Assembly: GCA_018398585.1 (NCBI GenBank)
Contig: JAGTTD010000007.1
Location: 37,786,911 to 37,850,910 of the forward strand
DNA: 64,000 bases
Direction: 5' to 3'
DNA from: Simmondsia chinensis
Lineage: Eukaryota; Streptophyta; Magnoliopsida; Caryophyllales; Simmondsiaceae
Positions 33,301 to 43,611 of this stretch are shown one piece after another. Position 1 is the stretch's first letter. Each line of letters starts with the position of its first letter. Position numbers and translations under genes: made by a program. Under the pieces are notes generated by a model that was not told where the DNA came from, searched no databases, and worked only from the letters and a program-made list of their open reading frames with translations.

Positions 33301-35154
33301 ATTGTAACAAGACCGTATTGACAATGAACAAACGTTAACCGATTATTGCACAAATCTTTAAATGAACTCAAAAGATTTTCTTTTTTATTTGTTTTGCATT
33401 CAAGTGAGATGAAAGCCCTTATTTATCAGTTTCTAATCTGATAACACGTGTTTTTAAGGCCCAATATGGAACTCCACAAAGAAGCCACTTCAAGGGAAAA
33501 GAACGCAAGCCAACTTTACTGTACATAAATTGATGTGTTAACTCCCGATCCTCAACATCACTGGCCTAAAATCGGAATAATTCTGCTGTATACATTCTTC
33601 TTTCAGCAAGAGACATCGCAAATGCGACAAATACATGATATCCGTAAAAATTTTCCGATGCTTTTAAAAAATGCAAGAAATATGCAACAGTAAATATATC
33701 GCTTTTATGGACAAGAGAAGGGGATATATTCCCAGACCCATGTTGTTCACCTCAAAACAATAATCAGAACACAAGTTTACCCATCAACAAAAAGCCTTTC
33801 CACCCAAATAATTGAAGCAAACGTTGACGTCGACATCAGAAATGGTGTGAAAGTTAGATTCCAGTAGAACAAAGATACTAATACTTCTGCTATTATAAAT
33901 GGTAGATACCCATATTCTCTTACCCCTTATATCTACGGTTCCCATAGGAAATTCCTCAATTAAACCATACTAAAAGAAACTGTCGGCAGAATATTCACAT
34001 GTTATCCGTGGACAATAGGGCCCTAGATACCATGTACCATAAGCAAATAGAACAAAAAGCAACCCATCCCACCAAGAATTATGAACTTTGAGATATGACT
34101 ATTCCAATAGCTTTAGCGGATTGTTATTATCCAAGTATTGATGTGATTTATAGTTAATAACAGCCATAACTTTCTTAAAGTTGTTCTGACATTAATATTT
34201 TTCATAACTTTCTTAAAGTTGCTCTGGCATTAACATTTTTGCCCTCTCATGCTCTAATATACTCCCTCTTGAGAGTGTAATTGGGGTTGAAGTGTGCATA
34301 TTGCATAGATTAACCTCATACCTTAAAGTGAACCATATTAAATATCGAGAATAAGGGTTATGAGGATTAAAACATCAGACGAGTCTCTGATGCATAAAAA
34401 GGAAAACCCACACAAAAGATAGTAGTTAAGATCCATCTAGATATGGTTTTCAACTCTGATAAAATACGCAAAAAGTCAGAAAATTATTGGTTCTTATCAA
34501 GGCAACCTATTAGCTAACAACCTCTATAAGTTACATTATTACCCTAAAAAATGCTATTAGGAAGGCAAAACAAAATCTTTTCGATGCAATTTTGTATCTA
34601 TTATTTTTTGTATGTTGCATTATTAGTCTATCAATAACAATTATTGTCACGACAATAACAACTTTCTAATATTTATTATCACAATAACAATCACATAAGT
34701 AGCAGCTGGAGATACCAAACAATACGTCTATGTTCCTGTGTGAATCTAGTAAAAATCTTACATATTAACATAATGCCAATGAGTTTTAAGATAAAATCTC
34801 ACCTGGACTTATATATGAATTTCATGTACATCAACTTCGTGGGTCGGACCTAAAACCCGGTTAAATTTAACACAACTTGCTACTTTGCTGTGAATTCAAT
34901 TTCACAAACAAATTAGAAGTATCAATTGAATACCTAGCGAGGCAGTCGAGCTTAGGTTGAAGAAAACTCTTAGTCTTCTTAGAAGTAAGGGCGTATCCAA
35001 CCACAACTTTCACAGGCACTTGAAATCCTCTGCTAATGGCAAAAGATTCCTCTTTTTCCTCTTTCCCTCCCATTTCTCTCTCTTCTTCCTCCATTAATCC
35101 CATGATTCTCCTATCTTCCACCACCATAATCCCTAATTCTCCCAAAATCGGCAT
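27338..35154 (-). CDS. ITPK: Inositol-tetrakisphosphate 1-kinase, ITPK2/3-like, ten exons, complete
   Basis: Exons in gene order: 34934-35154, 32557-32638, 32191-32223, 31169-31289, 30691-30783, 30460-30579, 29615-29779, 28594-28649, 28419-28503, 27338-27435. Every junction is GT-AG and the summed length is 1074 nt, giving 357 aa plus TAA. This is near the ~350 aa of the plant ITPK3 type. The enzyme phosphorylates inositol tris- and tetrakisphosphates with ATP in the cytosol, on the route to phytate. Visible blocks are [18 protein letters not shown] (N-domain), [44 protein letters not shown] and the ATP-grasp segments [43 protein letters not shown] and [25 protein letters not shown] and [15 protein letters not shown] supply D305, D320 and N322, the expected Mg ligands. 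The first ATG is upstream of two other in-frame ATGs (residues 10 and 18), so the start is less certain. Introns contain SINE, MITE and TRIM copies. Confidence 0.96.
28035..28270 (-). mobile_element. 5S-headed SINE, subfamily A, in ITPK intron 9
   Basis: Perfect 16-bp target duplication GGTTTTTTCGTCTCTA at 28019-28034 and 28271-28286. It is in the sense orientation of the gene. The tail is (CAA)n at 28035-28047 and the 5S-like head occupies 28171-28270: 'gcaacacgaggacttcc', 'cacccatcctggtactact', 'ccaagcacgcttaacatcgg', 'tctaatggaacccgg'. Box A, intermediate element and box C of the 5S promoter are almost unchanged. It looks young. Confidence 0.95.
28715..28962 (-). mobile_element. TRIM with ~70-bp LTRs in ITPK intron 7
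   Basis: A left LTR remnant ('aaaagcttaagatcatag') and the internal block ('cacaggcccatctaagcctc', 'aaaattcgaacttgtgac') are followed by 'gctctagtaccatgtc', the decayed primer-binding site. The right LTR ends 'tatattctaata'. Same sense as the gene. Confidence 0.65.
29862..30441. mobile_element. hAT-like MITE in ITPK intron 6
   Basis: The left end 'aggctctgtttggaacaaga' and right end 'ttattccaaaaagagcct' are inverted. It ends 19 bp from exon 6 and contains the SINE at 30005-30148. Confidence 0.6.
30005..30148 (+). mobile_element. Headless SINE in ITPK intron 6, nested in a MITE
   Basis: Perfect 14-bp duplication TAGTACGATTTTTT at 29991-30004 and 30149-30162. The body reads 'cagcctttgttcagggtag', 'aaggctgcatacatctcacc', 'aggtgggagcccttgaggca' and the tail 'ttgttggtg'. 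It is antisense to ITPK and 5'-truncated inside the body. Confidence 0.92.
30880..30992. mobile_element. Half copy of MITE family B in ITPK intron 4
   Basis: 'accaaattaacacaattaaa' and 'aattggcacaatgagcaaac' match the right arm of the elements at 11042-11431 and 21892-22279. Confidence 0.6.
34155..34236. repeat. Tandem duplication, 2 x ~39 bp, ITPK intron 1
   Basis: 'cataactttcttaaagttgt' and 'ctgacattaatatttt' are repeated as 'cataactttcttaaagttgc' and 'ctggcattaacatttt'. Confidence 0.75.
34260..34392 (-). mobile_element. TRIM internal fragment, ITPK intron 1
   Basis: 'gaagtgtgcatattgcatag', 'ttaacctcataccttaaag' and 'gaggattaaaacatcagacg' follow the order of the TRIM internal region in reverse. 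LTRs are lost. Confidence 0.45.
34785..34873 (+). mobile_element. LTR fragment of the ~200-bp family, ITPK intron 1
   Basis: 'cacctggacttatatatgaa' and 'acttcgtgggtcggacctaa', ending 'gttaaatttaaca', match the distal half of the LTRs at 46932-47501. Confidence 0.6.
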
Positions 35155-35271
35155 CGAAGTTGACCTAATTAGGATTCAATTACAGCAAATTAGGGTTTTA
35201 ATCGAAATAGAAGGAAGAAATGGAGATGGAGAATGCGGATATGAGGGAGGGGAGGAAGAAGTGTGAAAGGG

Positions 35272-35279
35272 TTTATATA
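35272..35279 (-). promoter_or_regulatory. ITPK TATA box
   Basis: Minus-strand TATATAAA lies in CTCTATATAAACCC, about 118 bp upstream of the ATG at 35154. A CT-rich leader follows, typical of plant 5' UTRs. A start site near 35240-35245 is expected. Confidence 0.6.
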
Positions 35280-35329
35280 GAGGAGAGAAGAGGGGGGGCG
35301 GGGGGTTAGGGAGATACACTAAAATACAA

Positions 35330-36055
35330 GTAAAACCTAACACGATACGAATACAATATAAATAGACAACATTTGGATTGAAAATTTTGAAGTCAAATTG
35401 AATTTGGATTAACCCGTTAGAGGGACTTTTAATGGAAAGAAAAAAATCGATAACTATTACAATAATAATAGCCTGAAAGACTCACCGTCAAGATAGAGTT
35501 TAAGTATAAATTGTATATAGCCATATTCCTATAGGTGCTATGCTGATGGAAGGTTATTTACAAGGGCCCTTGACATGAAAAGTAAAAACTTAACAACATT
35601 TATAAAATTTAAATTAAATAAAACAGTACAAAATATATAAATAATAATAAAACAACAGCAAATAAGGAAAATAAAAAAGCTTAGAGGCATTGTAAATTAA
35701 TATTATTGTTCTATCGGCCTCACTTATAAAAATTAAATAACTATTGTTATGATAAATTATTATTATTATTAAAAAAATTATTATTTATAAAGTAAATTTG
35801 AACCTCTCATTTTTTTGTATACTGTATTATTAATCTATTAAAATAATTTTTAATTTAATAATAAATAAATCAGTAAAACAAAAGGGCGGGGGGGAATGTA
35901 AAAGGGTGCCACGTAGTGGGTGCAGGTGCATTTTAGCATCCAACGCGCTTGGGGGAGTTTGACCCTCTCTCTCCATATAAAGGCATTCGGAAACAGCTGT
36001 TTTTATCAAAGGGAGCATCAATATATTGTTATCAAATTTTATTAAAATTTTAAAA
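35330..36055. other. AT-rich intergenic DNA upstream of ITPK
   Basis: Includes a TTA/ATT-rich patch (35750-35870). The distal ITPK promoter would be here. Nothing else recognised. Confidence 0.4.
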
Positions 36056-36057
36056 TT

Positions 36058-36241
36058 AAACGTGTTTAGGTGAGAGCAGTATTAGAATGGGTGACCTTCT
36101 AAAAAGTCATCACTCTTAGATTGAAGGCAGTCGGAAACAATATCTCTTTAGGTTAATACCCTAAAAGGAAAAGACTGTTGGACATCCGCGCCCCCAGACT
36201 CTGCTTAGGGGGAGCCCTTGAGGCACTGAGTATGTTGCTTT
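36058..36241 (+). mobile_element. 5S-headed SINE with partial head
   Basis: The head begins inside box A ('aaacgtgtttaggtgagag') and continues 'agaatgggtgaccttct'. The body follows: 'ggaaacaatatctctttagg', 'aaaagactgttggacatcc', 'agggggagcccttgaggcac' and tail 'tatgttgctttt' (subfamily B type tail). 5'-truncated and diverged. Confidence 0.8.
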
Positions 36242-36460
36242 TATTAATAATGATATATAAGAAACTCTTTTAAATGAAAAACAAGAAATATCTATTCAAA
36301 ATATGTATTATACGTAAATTTTATTAATTGAACATAAGTCATAACATATACATACATACATATTATAGGGGAATATCAATGGCATTCTTTAGGGACATAG
36401 CCTAATAATCGAGAACACTGGCGGCCTTATATATCACTCGGATTCGAATCTCTACTATAG

Positions 36461-37193
36461 GTAGGGGTATAAACGATCCGAGATGCTTGTGAGTAGCTCA
36501 AATAAAACTTGACTGAAACTTGAATTAACCAAGTTCGAGTTCGAGTTCGAGTATCAAAAGATACTCGATTAATAAACGAGTGCGAGTTGAGTAGTGAATT
36601 ACTCAGCTCGATACTCAATTAAATACTCGACTTGATACTCGATTAAATACTCGACTAGATGCTTGATTAAATACTCGACTCAATACTTGAATTGGTGTTC
36701 GACTCATATGAAATAGTTCTTGTTTTTATTTTCTTTTGAAATGGTTGGCTTGTGACATTAATAATAGAATGAAAGAAGGAATATTGTATTCCTTGTAAAA
36801 GATGACATGTTACATTTGTGATGGAGTAAAAGAACTTGTATTTTGTTTGCTTATATCTCTTGAAACTTAGGTTTTGATGCGTATTTACTATTAATATATA
36901 GGTGATTTATAGTTGCATAAGTTAAAATATAGTGTGGGCAATAATTAAGTATTCAAATTGAATATAACTAATATTCGAGTGTATGAAATAATATTATAAT
37001 AGTTCTAATTTTTTAAATGTTCATATGCACAATAAACGAGTTCTCAAGTCGAGTCAAGTACTCGAATATTTAATCGAGTTTGAGTTCGAACAAAATTAAT
37101 TACTTGAATTGAGTTCGAGTATCCGAGTAGTTAATCAAGTTCAAGTCTAATACTAAGATACTTGAGTCGACCCGACTTGATTACATTCCCATC
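36461..37193. mobile_element. Repeat with 'taggggtataaac' end and CTCGA-rich interior
   Basis: 'taggggtataaacgatccg' at the left and 'gattacattcccatccg' at the right form loose inverted ends. The interior is full of 'actcgattaaatactcgac' words and their complements. Same general type as 46037-46491. Not coding. Confidence 0.5.
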
Positions 37194-37380
37194 CGCTGAC
37201 CTAAAAATAAAAAATAAAAAATTAATGGCAGTTAAAGTTCTTGAAAGTTTGCGGACGACGCGTGGAACTAATGTACACCTGATCTTTCACGTGAACTCCT
37301 GTTTTGTCCAAATATAATTTTTTAAAAAAATATATATATATTTTTCTATTAAAAAGTTTAAAAATTTATTATTTAAGTAC

Positions 37381-37915
37381 GGGGTATTATATTTTAGTAT
37401 CCTGACCTTTTTTAAAATAAAAAAAAAGATTCTAATTTTTTTGAATTAATAAAAATGTCCATAAGTTTTTGTCGTATTGATAAAAAAGCCCCTATTTTTG
37501 TCATATTCATAAAAAGTCCAATCTTCGGCGTGATAACGCTATTTTTTGTTGACAGTGCAAAAAGTGGCCACTGCTGTTTTATTAATATCATAATAAAATG
37601 ATAAAAATAGCCTTCAATAATTATACTCTTAACAAATTAAGTGAAAACAGATAGTTTCTATATAATATAATATATTAAATTTTGTGCTTATAAAATAAGA
37701 ATAAGAGTATTGAAAAATACTTTTATCATTTTACTACAATATTAGTAAAAAAAACAGTTGTCAGGTCAGCTCTATCAATGAAAAAGACGTCATCATATTG
37801 GAGAGGGGTTTTTTTATTAATAAGACAAAAATTAGGGACTTTTTTAATAATTCAAAAATGTCAGAATTTTTTTATTATTTTCAAAAATATCGGAATATTA
37901 AAATGTAAGTATCTT
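37381..37915. mobile_element. MITE family A copy
   Basis: 'ggggtattatattttagtat' at the left and 'ggaatattaaaatgtaagt' at the right are inverted. The interior ('gtttttgtcgtattgataaa', 'caggtcagctctatcaatg') is collinear with 11821-12358. Confidence 0.75.
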
Positions 37916-38188
37916 AAGTTTCTAGTGTTCAAAAAAAAAAAAAAAAAAAATCTTAATACTTGATAAATGAACTCTATATAAACTAACAAATATAATAAAT
38001 AAAATACATAAAATCACAACATAAATAACTATAAAATTTAAAATAGACAAATGTTCACATGACTACTGGCATGGGATCCCATTCTGACATGAATAAACAT
38101 TAATAAATTATAGTTAGGAAAGCATATGATATAGAGTAGAAATAAATTCTTGTGCATCCACGTATACATTTACTTAGAACTATTGAAC

Positions 38189-38382
38189 ATTTGTCGAGGA
38201 ACCAGCTATTTTAAAAGTTTAAACTAATTGGTAAAAGTTTAAGATTAATTTTATACTTTACCGAGTCCCCTCATACAAATATCTATTGGCCTTAAAGTAT
38301 GAATATAGCACAGACTCACCTTATACCTTATGCTTAAATTATGCTAATATTGAAAATGGGAGCTATTCGTTTTCAAGGTCTA
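38189..38382 (-). mobile_element. TRIM fragment (~70-bp LTR family)
   Basis: LTR 'aggaaccagctattttaaaa ... ttttatacttta', then internal 'cacagactcaccttatacct'. The second LTR is missing. Confidence 0.55.
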
Positions 38383-38419
38383 TGTGGTAAATCATAGCCG
38401 GTCGTTTTCGAATTCCAAT

Positions 38420-38690
38420 TTTTTTTGTTTTGTTTTAGCTGTCTTATTGATTGGTATGATTCCTGCGTCAAGAACAGAAAATGGATTGGTCCAATCCGTC
38501 GAGTAGTGTTGGCAACTGTGGTTTATAGCATGTGGAATGAGCGTAATTACAGGTTGTTTAATGATAAAATTAGGAGTAAACAGGAGGTAGTTAGTAATAT
38601 AATTACTCTAGTTCGGAATTGTTTTGTGTTTTTTTATAAGGCTTGGTATTGTAAGGTGGCCGAGCTTCATGATTGATTTTATACTCTAAA
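38420..38690 (+). pseudogene. L1 LINE 3' coding end
   Basis: From about 38438 the frame gives LIDWYDSCVKNRKWIG, then RRVVLATVVYSMWNERNYRL and a C-terminal tail to TGA at about 38675. This is the zf-RVT-adjacent C-terminus of plant L1 ORF2 (compare 'FTTAVYHI' at 63640). Everything upstream is missing. Confidence 0.65.
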
Positions 38691-38912
38691 AAATATGATC
38701 GACTTTGTACCTTTGTTTTTGGAACTTTCTGGACAACAAAGTCTTTTAAATTATTAACTAAGTTAGTGCATAAAATAATTGTTAGAATATTAATTCCACT
38801 TAGGAATATATTATATATTATGTTTATTATTGAGCCAAAATCTTAGTATATCTTCCTATCTACTTTTTTCTTAAAAAATATTTATTATATAACTTGGCAG
38901 AGGGCAACCAGT

Positions 38913-38956
38913 AGCAACATTTTCAGTGTTCTAAGGGATCCCGTCTAAGTAGGGTC
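38913..38956 (-). mobile_element. Tail-only SINE insertion (44 bp), subfamily B
   Basis: 'agcaacattttcagtgttct' plus 'aagggatcccgtctaagtag' in minus orientation. AGGGCAACCAGT at 38901-38912 and 38957-38968 is a perfect 12-bp duplication. Confidence 0.85.
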
Positions 38957-39149
38957 AGGGCAACCAGTGTTTGTATCAAAATAAATCTTGATCTATTGTT
39001 TAAGTATTACTTTTTTTTAACCAAAAAAATAATTATTAATTTTTTCCTCTTAAGTATTAAAAAAATTTGTTTAATTATTATTAGCTTTTACCTGTGTAAT
39101 GCACGACTGTTTATTTTTTCAAGTACCGTAAGCGTAATGTACTATCACT

Positions 39150-39345
39150 ATTTAATATTAGAAAAACTATGGTTCAGGTACCTTGAGGTTTGGTAATATA
39201 TTTTTCAGGTACCTTTTGCTAACGAAACTTTAACGGAGTTAAGTAGAGGGTATCGAAAAAAAAAAGATACCAAATTTCAGGATTTCTCAAAAATATTTCA
39301 AAACCTCAAGGTACCTGAAAAATATATTACCAAATTTCAGTGTAT
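39150..39345. mobile_element. Small foldback element with GGTACCTTGAGG arms
   Basis: 'aggtttggtaatatattttt' and 'caggtacctt' at 39186-39215 are inverted at 39301-39337 ('aaggtacctgaaaaatatat' and 'taccaaattt'). Non-coding hairpin-forming element. Confidence 0.65.
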
Positions 39346-39419
39346 CTATGTTGAAAAAATGATACAAGCTAATCTTAAATATTGTGAAAAAAATACATCA
39401 AACTATGTAAATGCACCAA

Positions 39420-40260
39420 GTGGGCTCTATCCTACATAGACAATTTAAGGGGGGTAAGAAGAGTTTATAAGGGTACTTTCATTTAACCCACTTGAATTAA
39501 GTCTTGGATGAAGGAATGGTGGGAACCACACACGCGCGCCACCCGCCGAGACGTGCTCGGGCGAGGGTGTGGGTGAGCTTTTTATCACCGGGTATATTTA
39601 TTTTACAGAAAAATTACGATAAACAAGTTACCGTTACCAGATTCCAAACGCCCCTATTCATTGCCATTAAAACACAATTACAACATTTAATTTACCGTTT
39701 TGATTCACTGCATTTACAATGAGTCTAGCCGTTGGACCCGAGTTTGGCACCCTAAGGGTACATCGAAATACACAGCAACCAATTCTCTTCTCTCTCGCTC
39801 TCACTCCTGTCTCATCTTTTATTCTATTCAATTTCTGGGCAAAGTTCGAGGCGTTCCTAACCTGCAATTAATGAGTGCACGTTAAGGGTCGGATCGTGTA
39901 AATCCTGGAGGACGGCCGCCTACTCATCTGTTTGCACCGAAGCAGAGGCGAAATAGTCTTTTAGGATAGTGGTATTTCCTACGGCACAGTATCTTCGGTA
40001 TTTTCTAATTTATTCTTCCTCTTTCGGTAATATTTGATTGTCGTGTTCACTTATTTCGGTGCGTTTTTCTGCTACAAAATTACTGGATTTTACTGCATTA
40101 TAACGATGGATATTCTTACTGAATTTCGGTTCAAATTTATTGTAATTTTCGGTTCACTTTAGCAGTATTTTTTCGGTTATTTTTACTGTAATTTTCAGCA
40201 GTATTTCAGCTATATTCTCGCTGTATTTTATGCAGTATTTTTTATTGTACGCGTTATCTT
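39420..40260. other. Unassigned region, LTR-like in part
   Basis: 39420-39590 shares 'cacgcgcgccacccgccg' and 'gggcgagggtgtgggtgagc' words (inverted) with the solo LTR at 55859-56175. 39985-40250 is rich in 'ttcggt' and 'gcagtatttt' words. No gene supported. Confidence 0.35.
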
Positions 40261-40736
40261 ATTCTAACAATCTGAACCAAATTTTTCCTAATATTAAAGT
40301 AGCTATATTTTTCCTTATTTATTATGCTTTGTGCATCTGTCTAATATTGTTCCTTCCTTATTATTTTGTATTAATTTTTTTAATAATTAGAGTACAAGTT
40401 TCAAAAGCACAACAGTATAAACAGGGCAGGACAAGGGCGGAAGGCAGAAAACAAACCAAAATCAGCCACTCCAACGGAAACCACCACCTAAATGACACAG
40501 CACTGCTCGGAACCAAAAAACGCCACCCACGAATCATAACCACACAACAACAAACCTAAAAACAAAACCATCCAACAAAAAGAAAAAACTAAACCAGCCT
40601 CACCCAAATAGAACACCACAAAACGAGGTAATATAGAAACAAATATAGATATATGGTAATATAGATATAGATATATAGGAAATTGTCATTTAGGTACCTG
40701 ACATTTGAGCTATCTTCATGTCGTGTCAGAATTTGC

Positions 40737-40800
40737 CAGCCCTACCCCCGACCCTGCTTAGGCGGGAGCCCTTGGGGCACTGGAAATGTTGCTGCTTTCA
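40737..40800 (+). mobile_element. SINE 3' fragment
   Basis: 'ccctacccccgaccctgctt', 'aggcgggagcccttggggca' and 'ctggaaatgttgctgctt': the last ~64 bp of a subfamily B SINE. Confidence 0.75.
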
Positions 40801-41464
40801 GTTTAGTATTTTTTCGTAAAAAATTTACAAATTCTAACAGAAGATAATCATATATTATTATAATTATGTTCTACTTTAGCGTTTTCCAATAAAAATCTAT
40901 CGAGTTTCAATAGAAGGATACTTTATTTATAAAATTTCTAAAGTTAAAGGTATCCCATTATACATGTTAAAACGTTAGCATATCTAAATAATAAATGATC
41001 AAACCTTAATGTATCTTAAGTGATAATTTTTTTAAAAATTATTAATAATTAAAGGATGCATATGTGTACCATTAAAAAGTTAATTTATAATTTATTTATA
41101 GAAAGTTGGTAATTAAGTTGGGTTGCATGCATATCATCTTAGCATGCCTGCCTCCCTTTACAGCTCTACATGGTATTAGTTTTTTTTCTTTTAATGTATC
41201 GTTTTGTGTCGTATTTGTGTTTGTGTTTGTGTTTGTATTCGTGTTAATCAAGGAGTCTTGGAAATATAGTCAACTCGAACCAGATCCATTTATTAAATAG
41301 ATTAGAAACTCTTAACCCTAACCCAACCCAATTATTAAACGGGTATCCATTTAATTATATTGATTATTTTTTTAATTAAATTCTAGTTTGTTAACTTACA
41401 AACATGTCAATAATACACTTCATGATTGATAGTAATAATAATTACATGTTTATAATGGTTAACA

Positions 41465-42922
41465 TAGGCTATCCACTTAATATATTAAATATGATTCAGA
41501 TCATTAAAATGCAGCGAAAATTCTTCTGGAATGGATGCAATGACGAGAAATTCATGCCAACCGTTAGATGGGAGGTTATACAATGTCCGAAACACTTGGG
41601 AGGTCTGCGAGTTGGGGATTTGGCAATAAAGAATGCAGCGCTACTATCAAGTGGTGGTGGAGATTCTCAGAGGAAGGTGACACGCTGTAGAAACGGATCA
41701 TTTGCTCGATTCACGGTGGATCAGTTAGGGACCTCTCGCCGAACTCTGATACTGGGAAGCATAGAAGTCCATGGAGCACAATTGTGAACATCCCACGGTT
41801 AAACAGTAATGTGGAGCACATCACTTCCGGGCTGAAAGTCAGTTTAGGCGATGGATCTCTGGTCAGATTCTGGAAGGATAGATGGGACGAAAATGAAAGC
41901 TTGGAGAAAAGGTTCCCGGAGCTGTTCCGTGTTTCAGTCCAACAATATAGTGTTACCGCTGATATGGGATTATGGGATGGAGACACGTGGAGATGGCTAC
42001 TAAATTGGAGGCGCCGCTTTTTTACAAGGGAAGAACCGGCCCTAGTGAACCTCCATACCACTCTGAATGCTAATCATTCAAGAAAAGACATTGCGGATGC
42101 AGGCTTATGGACTCACAACCAGGGAGGTACGTATATGGTTAAGTCTTTTGTAGAAGCTTCATGGGATTGAATAGGTGCCCCTAATATAGACCACCTTATC
42201 TGTGGTGTGTGGCGTGGTCTTGCTCCACCCAAAGTAGAGCTACTAGTTTGGATGGCACTACTTGGAAAGATGAATACGAGGGGAAGGCTATGGAACCCGG
42301 GTATCATTGATGAAGGAGAAAAATGATGTTCGTTCTATGTTACGGCGATTGCAACTGTGGACCATCTATTTATTGATTGTATGTATGTTTGGAAAATATA
42401 TGGAACTTAGTCTTGAAGTGGTGGGGGGGTACTTTGGGTCAGCCCTAAAACAACAAAAGAATTTTTTGAACAGTGGCTAGCCTGCTGTGTAAGGGGTAAA
42501 TTTGAGAAGAAAATTTGAATTACGCTCTTCTTTGTTGTGATGTGGGTACTACGGGGCACTAGGAACAAGATGGTTTTTGAAAACAAAGACTGGTGTGAGG
42601 GTGAAATTTTTTGGCTGATTAGAATGAGACTTGGGCTTTGGACCAAGGCATGGTGCAAAGAATTTTCTTATGCAGCTGATGAAATTGCAAGAAATCTAGA
42701 CTGTGTGAAGTGCTGGCGATACAACAGAGAAAACTGAAGTTTCTACTATTAAAGTGCTACACTAGATTGAAGCTGTCCCCCATGTTTCTTGTTCCTTGCC
42801 TTTTGTTCTTTTTGTGCGTTTATTTTTCCTGTTTTCGTTGCTCTGTCCCTTGTCGGGTTCCCCTGTTGGGGAATACCGGGTTTTTGTATCCGTGGTTTAT
42901 TGCACTATCTATCAAAAAAAAA
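41465..42922 (+). mobile_element. 5'-truncated L1 LINE, 3' third
   Basis: It encodes the region after reverse transcriptase: MQRKFFWNGCNDEK, RWEVIQCPKHLGGLRVGDLA, GLKVSLGDGSLVRFWKDRWD (near 41830), then a zf-RVT-like part (APPKVELLVWMALLGKMNTR near 42225). The final block is RGTRNKMVFENKDWCEGEIF at 42550. A ~170-bp 3' UTR and a short poly(A) at 42914-42922 follow. Frameshifts at about 41660 and 41790 and several stops make it dead. No target duplication was found. Confidence 0.8.
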
Positions 42923-43332
42923 TGATTCAAATTATTTTATGTGGGATAACCTACCAAAGATATATATACATAATAATAGTAGTATACCGTTCAAATACCT
43001 AATATAACTACATAAACAGGTTAAACGTGTTGAAAATAGGTTAAACAGGTCAAACTTAAATTTAATCTAATTACCTAAATTGTTAAACACGTTAAATTCA
43101 ATCCGACTTAAAAAACCCCTATCCAAACCTCCTATCTTTTCGTTATATTCGTATCGTGTCATCATATCGTGTCAGATTTTGACTGTGTTACACCTTACAA
43201 AGTGGGGCCCAGGAAGCAAATGCTTGCAGTACAAAAGCTCTGCGTGGGATATGCCTTATTATATTTATATGTTTTAACTTGATTATATAAAATTTATTAA
43301 AATTTAATGTTTTGATAATCATTTTCATACTT

Positions 43333-43463
43333 TTTTTTTTTTTTTTTGAACAGTACAAATACCTTTATTTAAAGGCAAGGGAAGGGAAGATGCCGGGCCT
43401 CGAACACTGGATCCCGTGGGTGGCAAATGCCTACCCAACCATTTGGGCCAGGAGGGCTTTGGC
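43333..43463 (-). mobile_element. tRNA-derived SINE with poly(A), full length
   Basis: Perfect 16-bp target duplication AATCATTTTCATACTT at 43317-43332 and 43464-43479. On the minus strand it begins CCAAAGCCCTCCTGGCCC and has an A-box-like TGGCCCAAATGG. The B-box-like GTGTTCGAGGCC lies ~40 bp further on, and it ends in poly(A). Length 131 bp. This family is unrelated to the 5S-headed SINEs and should depend on L1. Confidence 0.85.
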
Positions 43464-43611
43464 AATCATTTTCATACTTGATCGTATGTTATTAGACATG
43501 TTGTATTTTTAAATCATACAACTGTTTTTGTATTTTCAAGGAGAAACCGAAAAATAATGCTTCTCATTTAAAGAAAAAATAGACAAAAATGCTGTTAATT
43601 GTCAATGAATC

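Noticed and set aside
36395..36460. tRNA gene or tRNA-SINE suggested by GGATTCGAATC
   Set aside because: A B-box-like word is present but no acceptor stem, A box or tail can be placed.
40230..40559. 109-aa plus-strand ORF
   Set aside because: The first half is AT-rich noise and the second half reads through an L1-like tail segment; no domain.
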